Assembly: GCA_910585905.1 (NCBI GenBank)
Contig: CAJUID010000008.1
Coordinates: 21,974-85,973 of the forward strand
Reading direction: 5' to 3'
DNA length: 64,000 bases
From: an uncultured Lachnospiraceae bacterium
GTDB lineage: Bacteria; Bacillota; Clostridia; Lachnospirales; Lachnospiraceae
Positions 14,836-22,672 of this stretch are shown piece by piece. Position numbers and translations under genes: made by a program. Under the pieces are notes generated by a model that did not search any database, had not been told where the DNA came from, and was given only the letters and a program-made list of their open reading frames with translations. Each line of letters opens with the position of its first letter. Within the stretch, counting starts at the first letter, position 1.

Positions 14836-15690
14836 TTGTTTGGTTATGTACGGATTCGGAAGCCGGAACTTAAAGTAAAAGATTATGAGATATACCAAGG
14901 CTTTTACTGTGGGCTTTGCAGTGAGTTAAAAAGAAAATACGGCTTTTTAGGGCAAGTAACATTGACATATGACATGACTTTTTTGATCGTGCTGCTTTCA
15001 TCAGTTTATGATGTCCCAGTTAAAAAGAGTATGGAGCGTTGCATAGTACATCCGGGAAAGAGGCATTTACGCCTGTCAAACGGTGTGACAGAATATGCGG
15101 CACATTTAAACATGATCTTAACATATTATCATTTTTTGGATGATAGGGAGGATGATGGTTCTAAGAAGGCGTGGTTTGGTATAAAAGCTTACCATAAAAA
15201 GAAGGAAAAGGCAGCAAAGGAATACACAGGTCTGGAGCAGCGGATTGATAAGGCGCTTTCTGAGCTTTCTGTATTAGAGCAGCGAAAAGAGACAGACATT
15301 TTTCAGCTTGCAGGCTGTTTTGGCAGATTGATGGCGGAAATATTTGATTATAAGAAGGATTGTTTCTCGCAATATCTGAGGGTGCTTGGATATCATCTGG
15401 GACGGTTTATTTATATTATGGATGCCTATGATGATATGGTGGAGGACGGGAAAAAAGGCCGTTTTAATCCGCTTTTAAACCAGAGGGGGCATCCTGGTTT
15501 TGAGAAGCAGGTAGAGAGTATGCTTTTGGATGAAATGGCGGCTGCAGGAGAGGCGTTTCAAAAACTTCCCTGCCTGGAATATGTAGACATTTTAGGAAAC
15601 ATACTATATGCTGGGGTCTGGAACCGTTATGATGATATCCAGACAGAAAAACAAAAAATATCGGAAACATTAGAAAACAAAGTACAGTAA
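14836..15690 (+). CDS. DUF5685 family protein with isoprenoid-synthase-like Asp motifs
   Basis: It starts at TTG 14836 after AGGAGAGAGGG, giving 284 residues. I recognise it as a DUF5685-type protein: FGYVRIRKPELKVKDY at the start, then CGLC (residues 25-28) and a third conserved Cys (C69). Two acidic clusters stand out. DDREDD (102-107) and DAYDDMVED (196-204) followed by GKKGRFNPL copy the pattern of the two Asp-rich motifs of squalene/phytoene synthases, where the second reads roughly NxxRDVxEDxxxGRxYLP. The all-alpha character and the spacing (about 95 residues between motifs) fit as well. The resemblance is my own observation and substrate or activity is unknown. It is followed by a J-domain gene, with which it probably shares a transcript. 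Confidence 0.75.
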   Translation: MFGYVRIRKPELKVKDYEIYQGFYCGLCSELKRKYGFLGQVTLTYDMTFLIVLLSSVYDVPVKKSMERCIVHPGKRHLRLSNGVTEYAAHLNMILTYYHFLDDREDDGSKKAWFGIKAYHKKKEKAAKEYTGLEQRIDKALSELSVLEQRKETDIFQLAGCFGRLMAEIFDYKKDCFSQYLRVLGYHLGRFIYIMDAYDDMVEDGKKGRFNPLLNQRGHPGFEKQVESMLLDEMAAAGEAFQKLPCLEYVDILGNILYAGVWNRYDDIQTEKQKISETLENKVQ

Positions 15691-15823
15691 TCTTTGCCAG
15701 CCATAATTTGGGCGGCAGAAAACACAAGTTATTTGTGGCTGTGTGCTGTCAGCTGCAAATGCTGCTTTAAAATGTTTTTTGGAAGCAGGCAGATTAGTCA
15801 ACAGCGCAGAAATGAGGAAAAAA

Positions 15824-16264
15824 ATGACAGATCCATATCAGGTACTTGGAGTTTCATCCAGTGCCACAGATGAAGAGGTAAAAAGAGCATATCGGGAAAT
15901 GAGCAGGAAGTATCATCCGGATACTTATGCTAATAATCCGCTGTCTGATCTTGCGGAGGAGAAGTTTAAGGAAGTGCAGGAGGCATATAAACAGATTATG
16001 GATATGCGCTCTGGGAATCAGTCGGGGTACAGCCAGGGTTCGCAGGGGTATGGCGGATATCAGAGCGGTGGTCAGGGCGGCCAGGGTGGTTATGGCGGTC
16101 AGCAGTATAATAGGCAGCAGTATCAGTATTATGGCACGAATTATGGAAGGAATCCATATAACACAGGTGGAGGTGGTTGTGGAACCGGAAACCTCTGTTG
16201 TGATCTATGGTGTGCAGATACATTGTGTGAATGTATGGGAGGTGATTTGTGCACATGCTTCTAA
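15824..16264 (+). CDS. J-domain protein with Gly/Gln linker and Cys-rich tail
   Basis: The open frame begins at 15743, but GAGG in front of ATG 15824 fits a start at MTDPYQVLGV, the usual beginning of a J domain. Residues 1-65 form the J domain with the HPD motif (KYHPDTY) that stimulates DnaK ATPase. Residues about 65-120 are a low-complexity Gly/Gln/Tyr linker (GGYQSGGQGG, QQYNRQQYQYYG). The last ~30 residues hold eight cysteines (CC, WC, CEC, CTC patterns), which could bind metal or form a lipidation or redox cluster. It lacks the DnaJ zinc-finger and substrate-binding domains, so it is a specialised co-chaperone. Its partner is likely the preceding DUF5685 protein or the following membrane protein; that is inferred from the operon. 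Confidence 0.8.
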   Translation: MTDPYQVLGVSSSATDEEVKRAYREMSRKYHPDTYANNPLSDLAEEKFKEVQEAYKQIMDMRSGNQSGYSQGSQGYGGYQSGGQGGQGGYGGQQYNRQQYQYYGTNYGRNPYNTGGGGCGTGNLCCDLWCADTLCECMGGDLCTCF

Positions 16265-16821
16265 AGTCTAAAGAGGTTGCCTTTACGGGTGTTATGATGG
16301 CTTTGGGTGTGCTTCTTGTGACGCTGGGAGGATATTTTGAAGGGAGCACTTTATTTTTTCTGGCAGCGGCTTCTTTTCTGGCGGGGGTGGTATTTCGCGG
16401 TATCTCTCTGATGGCTGCCCTTTTGTTTTTGACAGGAACTACGTTTCTGGGGTTTATCCTTGCGCCACAAAAATTATATCTTGCAACATTTTTTGCATTT
16501 TGTGTCTATGTGATTGCGGCAGAGTGCTTGGAGCGAGCCTGGGGAGGGGAAAAGGATTCTGGGAAAAAAGGCAGGATATGGGCGGTGAAAGCACTTTTGT
16601 ATCATTTTCTGCTTGGGCTTTCTATTTATTTGGTACAGAAATTTTTTGGGCTTGAGATTCTTTTTTCTAAAGGTATGTTGGCAAAGTTTAAGGATTACCG
16701 GATGCTTTTGATCGTGGTACTTGTATTGGCAGCAGAACTTTTATGGCTGGTGTTTGACAGGGCATATTTTTATTTTCAGGGTAGGTATGGAAGGGTATTT
16801 CAAAGGTTAAAGCAAGAGTAA
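16249..16821 (+). CDS. Polytopic membrane protein of unknown function
   Basis: It starts at GTG 16249 six bases after a strong GGGAGG, overlapping the 3' end of the J-domain gene, which suggests translational coupling; ATG 16255 is the alternative. The 190 residues contain about six hydrophobic segments: VAFTGVMMALGVLLVTLGG, FFLAAASFLAGVVF, LMAALLFLTGTTFLGFIL, LATFFAFCVYVIAAE, ALLYHFLLGLSIYLV and MLLIVVLVLAAELLWLVF. The C-terminal tail is basic and cytoplasmic. No motif identifies a substrate. The tight coupling with a J-domain protein suggests that the two act together at the membrane. Confidence 0.7.
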   Translation: MHMLLKSKEVAFTGVMMALGVLLVTLGGYFEGSTLFFLAAASFLAGVVFRGISLMAALLFLTGTTFLGFILAPQKLYLATFFAFCVYVIAAECLERAWGGEKDSGKKGRIWAVKALLYHFLLGLSIYLVQKFFGLEILFSKGMLAKFKDYRMLLIVVLVLAAELLWLVFDRAYFYFQGRYGRVFQRLKQE

Positions 16822-16911
16822 ATGATTTTATGAAATGTTCTGGCACTTTATCTAAAGTAAATTTTATATTTAGGCTCTATTTAGATTGAGTGCTGGGGAG
16901 GGAGGCGGCTT

Positions 16912-17388
16912 ATGAAACGCTTGGAACCAGAACGGGAGCGGTTTTTCTGGCAGGAAATTAAAACAATTTGCAAAACGTCCAGAGTGGAGCAGAGCAAGGA
17001 GTTTTGTCAGCACGGGGATACCAGTGTGTATCAGCATTCCCTTCATGTGACTTATGAAAGTTGTCTGTTTGCAGAGCGCTTTCATTTGCCGGTAGATTAT
17101 GCTGTATTAATCAGAGGAGCCTTCCTGCATGACTACTTTTTATATGACTGGCATGACCGGGAGCATAACCATAAAAGGCCACATGGCTTTTACCATCCGT
17201 CAGCGGCACTCCAGAATGCCATGGAGGATTTTGAATTATCTGCAAAGGAACAAAATATTATAAAAAGGCATATGTTTCCGCTTACTGTTATTCCACCTGG
17301 GTGCATGGAGGCGTGGATTGTATGTTATATAGATAAAGTTTGTTCAACGAGGGAGACACTATACCGCAAAAAGAGGGGTTATGCTTAA
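16912..17388 (+). CDS. HD-domain phosphohydrolase
   Basis: This 158-residue protein carries an HD metal-binding pattern: YQHSLHV (first His), RGAFLHDYFLYDW (HD pair), HPSAALQNA (His) and YIDKVCS (final Asp). Proteins of this size usually hydrolyse small phosphate esters or nucleotides; the exact substrate is not evident. The start ATG has GGGAGGCGG upstream. A hydrophilic DREHNHKRPHG segment follows the HD motif, as in many clostridial members. It lies 17 bases before the carboxypeptidase gene, so the two are likely co-transcribed. Confidence 0.82.
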   Translation: MKRLEPERERFFWQEIKTICKTSRVEQSKEFCQHGDTSVYQHSLHVTYESCLFAERFHLPVDYAVLIRGAFLHDYFLYDWHDREHNHKRPHGFYHPSAALQNAMEDFELSAKEQNIIKRHMFPLTVIPPGCMEAWIVCYIDKVCSTRETLYRKKRGYA

Positions 17389-17405
17389 ATAGGGAGGCAG
17401 GGAGT

Positions 17406-18287
17406 ATGAAAAAGGTCTATTCTTATCGGAATATGAAAAGGGATTTAAAAAAATTATCATTCTACTACCCGGAGCTGCTTCGGGTGTTCCGGCTTGCTAA
17501 AACGGCAGATGGAAATCAGATTTATGGTATGGCACTTGGAAACAGAAGAGCGAAAAAGAGGATTGTGATACAGGCTTCCATGCATGCAAGGGAATGGTTT
17601 AATACGGAACTTGTCATGCAGATGGTAGAAAGGTGTTGCAGGCAGTGGAAAAAAAATGCGTTTTATCATGGTGTGCCGTATCGCAGGCTTTTTAAAAATG
17701 TTTGTTTTTTTATTCTTCCAATGGTAAATCCAGATGGGGTTTCGATTCATCAGTATGGGATTTCGGGGATCCGCCATGAGGCGTTGCGGGCAATGTTTAT
17801 GGATTGCCGTTCAAAGGATTTTAGGGGATGGAAAGCAAATGCAAGAGGAGTGGATTTGAACAGGAATTTTAGCACAGGTTTTGCTAGAGATACAAAGATA
17901 GAAAAGGGAAGCCAGGATTATGCGGGAAAAAGGCCGTTTTCTGAGCGGGAGACAAGGGCACTCGTAAAGCTGGTATTTACAGTTTATCCACAGGCGGTAA
18001 TAAATTACCATACAACAGGGCATTTAATATATTACAAAGAGGATACAAAGCTCGTAAGGCTCTTAGGAAAAATGACAGGTTATCGTCTCTGTAGGGAGGA
18101 TGACAGTACAAATGGCAATTTTGGTGACTGGCTGTCGGAAGTTGGTATTGACTGGTGTACAGTCGAAACTTGTATTGGAAAGGCACCTTCCAGTAGGAAA
18201 CAGCTTGTGTTAGAATGGAAGAGGAACCGTGATGTTTTGGCGGCGCTGGCTAAGATGTATGGAGAATATGTGTGCCATGAGCCCTAA
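17406..18287 (+). CDS. M14-family zinc carboxypeptidase
   Basis: I start at ATG 17406, preceded by GGGAGG, not at the upstream in-frame codon in the HD gene, giving 293 residues. Zinc ligands are visible as HAREW (His and Glu, residues about 61-65) and NYHTTG (second His). NPDGV, RGVDLNRNF and the catalytic Glu in TVETCIGKAP complete the M14 fold. There is no signal peptide, so it acts inside the cell or is exported by another route. Cytoplasmic M14 enzymes of this length often trim peptidoglycan peptides (gamma-D-Glu-DAP type), which would suit a cell-wall recycling role, but the sequence does not prove the substrate. Confidence 0.88.
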   Translation: MKKVYSYRNMKRDLKKLSFYYPELLRVFRLAKTADGNQIYGMALGNRRAKKRIVIQASMHAREWFNTELVMQMVERCCRQWKKNAFYHGVPYRRLFKNVCFFILPMVNPDGVSIHQYGISGIRHEALRAMFMDCRSKDFRGWKANARGVDLNRNFSTGFARDTKIEKGSQDYAGKRPFSERETRALVKLVFTVYPQAVINYHTTGHLIYYKEDTKLVRLLGKMTGYRLCREDDSTNGNFGDWLSEVGIDWCTVETCIGKAPSSRKQLVLEWKRNRDVLAALAKMYGEYVCHEP

Positions 18288-18363
18288 GAATGCGTTGGTT
18301 TGCTGTTTATGGAGCGGGCGGTATTAACTTCGTAATTTGTGTAGTTACTGTCTGAATCGGGTA

Positions 18364-18392
18364 TAGACGAATGGAAAATTTAGTGTTATAAT
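18364..18392 (+). promoter_or_regulatory. Promoter upstream of the bactofilin gene
   Basis: TAGACG (18364-18369) and a consensus TATAAT (18387-18392) are separated by 17 bases. The start point near 18399 gives a leader of about 50 bases. This may drive the long bactofilin-pyrH-frr set. Confidence 0.6.
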
Positions 18393-18449
18393 CACAATCA
18401 ATATGGGATTTCATGTAATGTATATTAGAAAGTTTAGGAGGAAATAAAC

Positions 18450-19268
18450 ATGGGTACTTTTGACGATGCAAATGTAGATAAGGATTTGTTAAGCCAGATT
18501 TTTGCGGATGAAGGTGACGATGCCGAGACAGACGCATTATTAGATGAGATGTTAAAAGATGTTGAAAAAGAGGCTGCTAAGAAGGAAGAGCAGGCGGAGG
18601 CTGTCCAGGAAGAGCTTCCATTAGAAGAAATTGCGGCAGAAGCAGAACCGGAAGAGGCACAGGCAGAAGAAGTTCCCGTGGAGGAAGAAATGCCGGCAGA
18701 GGAGATTGCTGAGGAGCCTGCGGCGGAAGCAGCATCCCAGGCATTAAATTTTGAGACAAATACAGAAAATGACTCTGTCCGCAAAGAGGCAAAAGAAATT
18801 ATGGATGAGGAGCGTCAGAGCGGTACAGTTACTACAATTACCAGTGGAACGAAGATTAATGGCGGTATTTCTTCTGATGGTTCCCTGGAAGTTATGGGTG
18901 TGATTACTGGTGATGTTGAGTGTCAGGGCAAAGTTTCCATTGTTGGTAAAGTATCTGGTAATGTTACAGCTTCCGAAGTATATGTAAGTACACAGAGATT
19001 AGAGGGAAGCTTAAGCAGTGAAGGCCCGGTTAAGATTGGTGTTGGCACAATTATTGTAGGTGATGTGGATGCAACATCTGCTTATATCGCAGGTGCCGTA
19101 AAAGGTGATATTGATGTAAATGGGCATGTTGTTGTAGATTCTACAGCAATTATTAAAGGAAATATTAAGGCAAAATCTGTCCAAGTAAACAATGGTGCTG
19201 TGGTTGACGGATATTGCTCATTAAATTATGCTGGAGTTAATCTGGATGATTTCTTTGATGGGAAGTAG
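18450..19268 (+). CDS. Bactofilin (polymer-forming cytoskeletal protein)
   Basis: Bactofilins are beta-helical proteins that polymerise without nucleotide and scaffold envelope enzymes. Residues about 125-265 form the repeated beta-helix: GTVTTITSGTKINGGISSDGS, then turns such as VECQGKVSIVGKVSGNVTAS and AGAVKGDIDVNGHVVVDS spaced roughly 17-20 residues. The N-terminal third is a highly acidic, Glu/Ala-rich tail (about residues 20-105) likely to be disordered and to tune assembly or membrane contact. Its length of 272 residues is long for the family because of this tail. It lies 19 bases before pyrH, so cytoskeleton and UMP kinase genes are probably co-expressed. Confidence 0.9.
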   Translation: MGTFDDANVDKDLLSQIFADEGDDAETDALLDEMLKDVEKEAAKKEEQAEAVQEELPLEEIAAEAEPEEAQAEEVPVEEEMPAEEIAEEPAAEAASQALNFETNTENDSVRKEAKEIMDEERQSGTVTTITSGTKINGGISSDGSLEVMGVITGDVECQGKVSIVGKVSGNVTASEVYVSTQRLEGSLSSEGPVKIGVGTIIVGDVDATSAYIAGAVKGDIDVNGHVVVDSTAIIKGNIKAKSVQVNNGAVVDGYCSLNYAGVNLDDFFDGK

Positions 19269-19287
19269 GATGCAAGGGGCATAAGTT

Positions 19288-19992
19288 ATGGCGAAATATA
19301 AAAGAATCTTACTAAAGTTAAGCGGGGAAGCATTGGCAGGACCACAGAAGACAGGTTTTGATGAAGCGACTTGCCTTGAAGTGGCAAAGCAGGTTAAGCG
19401 GCTAGTGGATGATGGTGTGCAAGTAGGTGTAGTGACTGGCGGCGGTAATTTTTGGCGGGGAAGAAGCAGTGAAAATATTGACCGCACAAAGGCGGATCAG
19501 ATTGGAATGCTGGCAACCGTTATGAATTGTATTTATGTGTCTGAGATTTTCCGAAGCGTTGAAATGAAGACAAATGTATTAACACCATTTGAATGCGGTT
19601 CTATGACAAAGCTTTTTTCAAAAGACAGGGCAAATAAATATTTGGAAAAGGGTATGGTAGTCTTTTTTGCCGGGGGCACAGGCCATCCGTATTTTTCGAC
19701 AGATACAGGGACGGTGCTTCGTGCTGTAGAGATTGAGGCGGATGTGATTTTGTTAGGAAAATCTATTGATGGTGTTTATGATTCAGACCCTGCAGTAAAT
19801 CCGGCAGCTAAGAAGTTTGATGAGATTGCGATTGGCGATGTGGTCAACCAGCGGCTTGGAGTGATTGACCTAGCAGCAGCAGTCCTTAGTATGGAGAACC
19901 ATATGCCGATGATGATATTTGGATTAAATGAAAAGGACAGTATTGTTAATACAGTAAATGGTGTGACACAGGGGACTCTGGTTACGGCCTAA
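19288..19992 (+). CDS. pyrH: UMP kinase
   Basis: PyrH phosphorylates UMP to UDP in pyrimidine nucleotide supply. The amino-acid-kinase fold is shown by RILLKLSGEALAG, VVTGGGNFWRGR, DQIGMLATVMN, FFAGGTGHPYFSTDT (UMP site) and IDGVYDSDP. 234 residues is a normal length. It is followed after about 140 bases by frr, the conserved pyrH-frr pairing, but the usual rpsB-tsf pair is not upstream; those genes lie 43 kb away. Confidence 0.97.
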   Translation: MAKYKRILLKLSGEALAGPQKTGFDEATCLEVAKQVKRLVDDGVQVGVVTGGGNFWRGRSSENIDRTKADQIGMLATVMNCIYVSEIFRSVEMKTNVLTPFECGSMTKLFSKDRANKYLEKGMVVFFAGGTGHPYFSTDTGTVLRAVEIEADVILLGKSIDGVYDSDPAVNPAAKKFDEIAIGDVVNQRLGVIDLAAAVLSMENHMPMMIFGLNEKDSIVNTVNGVTQGTLVTA

Positions 19993-20135
19993 GTTTATAA
20001 ACCTATAGACAGACTTGTATTGGTTTCTGGTTTGTTTGGTATAGGTTACATTGGCACGATTGATTTTAACCGTTGTGTACACGAGAATAGAGGAGCGAAT
20101 TTGGGCCGCTAAATGCGGCATGGAGGATAGTTAGG

Positions 20136-20690
20136 ATGAGTGCAGAATTAGAACAGTTTAAAGAGAAAATGACAAAGTCAGTAGATAGTTTGCAGGCAGA
20201 ATATGTTACAATCCGTGCAGGAAGGGCAAATCCTCATATTCTGGATAAAATCAGCGTAGATTATTATGGACAGCCTTCCAGTCTCCAGTCCGTTGCAAAT
20301 GTTTCCGTGTCGGAGGCGCGTACTCTTGTAATTCAGCCGTGGGAGGCAAGCCTGATTAAGGAGATTGAAAAGGCGATTTTGATCGCAGATTTAGGTTTGA
20401 CACCAAATAACGACGGAAAGTCTATTCGCCTTACTTTCCCAGAGCTTACAGAAGAGCGGCGGAAAGAATTGGTAAAGGATGTTAAGAAAAAGGGTGAGAA
20501 TGCGAAAGTTGCTATTCGCAATATCCGCCGTGATGCGAACGATATGATTAAGAAGCAGCAGAAAGCAAATGAGATTTCAGAGGATGAACAGAAGGATGCT
20601 GAAAATGAAATCCAGAAGCTGACTGACAGCTTTGTTTCGCAAATTGATCAGATGATAGAGGATAAGTCAAAGGAAATTATGACAGTATAG
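20136..20690 (+). CDS. frr: Ribosome recycling factor
   Basis: Frr splits post-termination ribosomes with EF-G. The 184-residue sequence shows the family pattern: a start with KEKMTKSVDSL, TIRAGRANPHILDKI, VDYYGQPSSLQSVANVSVSEARTL, and the long helices ending in SKEIMTV. The 143-base spacer to pyrH contains a GC hairpin (GCCGC / GCGGC, 20105-20119) immediately before the GGAGG of frr, which could influence translation. A terminator-like hairpin follows the gene. Confidence 0.97.
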   Translation: MSAELEQFKEKMTKSVDSLQAEYVTIRAGRANPHILDKISVDYYGQPSSLQSVANVSVSEARTLVIQPWEASLIKEIEKAILIADLGLTPNNDGKSIRLTFPELTEERRKELVKDVKKKGENAKVAIRNIRRDANDMIKKQQKANEISEDEQKDAENEIQKLTDSFVSQIDQMIEDKSKEIMTV

Positions 20691-20708
20691 GGATAAAATT
20701 TGTTGAGA

Positions 20709-20740
20709 AAGGGATAGATCGTTTGGTCTGTCCCTCTTTT
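20709..20740 (+). terminator. Terminator after frr
   Basis: GGGATAGATC (20711-20720) pairs over ten positions with GGTCTGTCCC (20725-20734), with two G-T pairs and a GTTT loop, followed by TCTTTTG. The T-run is short, so read-through into uppS is likely. Confidence 0.6.
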
Positions 20741-20748
20741 GTGCAAGC

Positions 20749-20757
20749 TGGTATAAT
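20749..20757 (+). promoter_or_regulatory. Extended -10 promoter upstream of uppS
   Basis: TGGTATAAT is a perfect extended -10 element (TG, one base, TATAAT) just after the frr terminator. No good -35 is visible. It leaves a leader of about 165 bases before uppS that contains no gene I can support. Confidence 0.5.
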
Positions 20758-20927
20758 GGTTAGTATTGATGTAAGAAGGATGTTTTATCCAGCCAAAAAG
20801 AAGAGTATTCTTGCGAGGCAACGAGTCATAAGGGGATGTCCATTTGGCTCTCGCCAGGCCATGCTTAAAGCTTGCTGCGGGGTATTCGACTTTTGTCTGG
20901 ATGATTATACAAGTTATGAGGTTTGAT

Positions 20928-21647
20928 ATGGCAGAGGAGAGAAAAAATGTGCCGCGCCATGTAGCGATTATTTTAGACGGAAATGGGCGGTGGGCAAAAA
21001 AACGCATGCTTCCACGGAATGCCGGGCATGTGGCGGGAAGTAAGAATGTGGAAAAGGTTTGTAAAGCAGCATGGGAGATGGGCATTGAATATGTAACAAT
21101 GTATGCCTTTTCGACTGAGAATTGGTCAAGGCCAAAGTCGGAAGTAGATGCTTTAATGAAACTGCTGCATCAGTATCTTTCGGATTGTTTGAAAACAAGC
21201 CGGAAAAATAATATGCAGGTGCGGGTGATTGGCGACATTTCAAGGTTAGAGCCTGCCCTGCAGGAGCGCATTAGAGAATTAGAAGAGTATTCTGCACAGA
21301 ATACAGGGCTTCATTTTCAAGTGGCTCTAAATTATGGAAGCAGAGATGAAATGATACGCGGGATCAGAAAAATTGCGCAGGATGTTAAAGATGGGCAGAT
21401 AGCTCCAGAACGGATAGATGAAGCGCTGATTAGCCGATATCTTGATACTAGTGGGATACCAGATCCAGATTTAATGATCCGCACCAGTGGGGAACAACGT
21501 CTATCTAATTATCTTCTGTGGCAGATGGCGTACACGGAATTTTATTTTACGGATGTACTGTGGCCGGACTTTGGGAAAGATGAGCTGCTTCGGGCGGTAG
21601 AATATTATCAGAAGCGCGACAGGCGATTTGGGGGAGTAAAAGGGTAG
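20928..21647 (+). CDS. uppS: Undecaprenyl diphosphate synthase
   Basis: UppS adds eight isopentenyl units to farnesyl diphosphate to make the C55 lipid carrier for cell-wall synthesis. ATG 20928 follows GAGG; the frame is open further upstream but lacks a ribosome site there. Motifs of cis-prenyltransferases are clear: HVAIILDGNGRWAKKR (catalytic Asp), NAGHVAGSKN, YAFSTENWSRP, ALNYGSRDEM and LMIRTSGEQRLSNYLLWQ, then TEFYFTD. 239 residues is normal. It starts a lipid and isoprenoid gene run: uppS-cdsA-dxr-rseP-ispG. Confidence 0.97.
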   Translation: MAEERKNVPRHVAIILDGNGRWAKKRMLPRNAGHVAGSKNVEKVCKAAWEMGIEYVTMYAFSTENWSRPKSEVDALMKLLHQYLSDCLKTSRKNNMQVRVIGDISRLEPALQERIRELEEYSAQNTGLHFQVALNYGSRDEMIRGIRKIAQDVKDGQIAPERIDEALISRYLDTSGIPDPDLMIRTSGEQRLSNYLLWQMAYTEFYFTDVLWPDFGKDELLRAVEYYQKRDRRFGGVKG

Positions 21648-21735
21648 GAAATACCATTTTACTTAACAAGTTTGTTTTGTTTAGTGCTTGTTCAAAATTA
21701 ATTTGCGCAGAAGCAGCGCAGGAATGAGGAGAAAA

Positions 21736-22527
21736 ATGTTTCGGACTAGATTGATTAGTGGGATTCTTTTGATGGCAGTTACCATTGCCCTGATGGTATA
21801 TGGAAGTTATCCTTTATTTTGGGTAGTTACAGGGGTATCTATGATTGGGTTATTTGAACTATACCGGACAGCGGGGATGGAGAAGACACCTCCAGCGGTA
21901 ATTGGTTATCTGTCCAGTATTGTGATTGATATTTTGATTTTAGATAATGGTTTCGGATATCTTTTAATGTGGCTGGTTGCTACATTAATGGTTATGATGG
22001 CATGTTATGTGATTGTGTATCCAAAGTATCGGTCGGATCAGATGACTATGCTGTTTTTTGGGCTGATCTACGTTACGGTAATGCTTTCCTTTGTTTTCAA
22101 GGTACGTTTTCTTGCCAATGGAATTTTATTTGTTTGGCTTATTTTTATAGGCGCATGGGGCTCTGACACTTGTGCTTATTGTGTGGGAAAATTATGCGGG
22201 AAACATAAACTGCCTTCGAAATTAAGTCCGAATAAAACAATAGAAGGCTGTGTTGGCGGTATTGCAGGGGCGGCATTAATTGGATTTTTGTTTGCTGTGG
22301 CATTTTTTAAGAATACAGATTATTGGTGGCAGTTTGCGTTAATTGGCGGTGTTTCTTCTGTGATTTCACAGATTGGTGACTTGACGGCTTCAGCAATTAA
22401 GAGAAATGCCGGCATAAAAGATTATAGCAATTTGATTCCAGGGCATGGCGGCATTTTGGACCGTTTTGATAGTATTATTTTTATTGCCCCAGTTGTCTAT
22501 TACCTATTGACTTTTATGAGACTATAG
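21736..22527 (+). CDS. cdsA: Phosphatidate cytidylyltransferase
   Basis: CdsA makes CDP-diacylglycerol from phosphatidate and CTP at the membrane, the branch point to phosphatidylglycerol and cardiolipin. I start at ATG 21736 (AGGAG just upstream); in-frame Met codons at 21724 and earlier are less well supported. There are about seven hydrophobic segments. The signature SAIKRNAGIKD...PGHGGILDRFD near the C-terminus is intact. A neighbouring cluster gene (cls at 42 kb) uses the downstream phospholipid. Position between uppS and dxr is a widespread bacterial arrangement. Confidence 0.95.
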   Translation: MFRTRLISGILLMAVTIALMVYGSYPLFWVVTGVSMIGLFELYRTAGMEKTPPAVIGYLSSIVIDILILDNGFGYLLMWLVATLMVMMACYVIVYPKYRSDQMTMLFFGLIYVTVMLSFVFKVRFLANGILFVWLIFIGAWGSDTCAYCVGKLCGKHKLPSKLSPNKTIEGCVGGIAGAALIGFLFAVAFFKNTDYWWQFALIGGVSSVISQIGDLTASAIKRNAGIKDYSNLIPGHGGILDRFDSIIFIAPVVYYLLTFMRL

Positions 22528-22672
22528 TAATATAATATATGATATTGGAGTTATATTGTGTGTACGGAAGCAGCGGAAGAACGAGGCAATCTGTGGTATT
22601 GGTTTGGAAAAGATACAGTTTGGCTTCAATATTATTTTATGAAGAACGTGAAGGAAGAGGGAGTACAGAATA

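Noticed and set aside
16021..16349. Overlapping frames in both strands across the J-domain linker
   Set aside because: They result from the low-complexity Gly/Gln coding sequence and lack starts and family matches.
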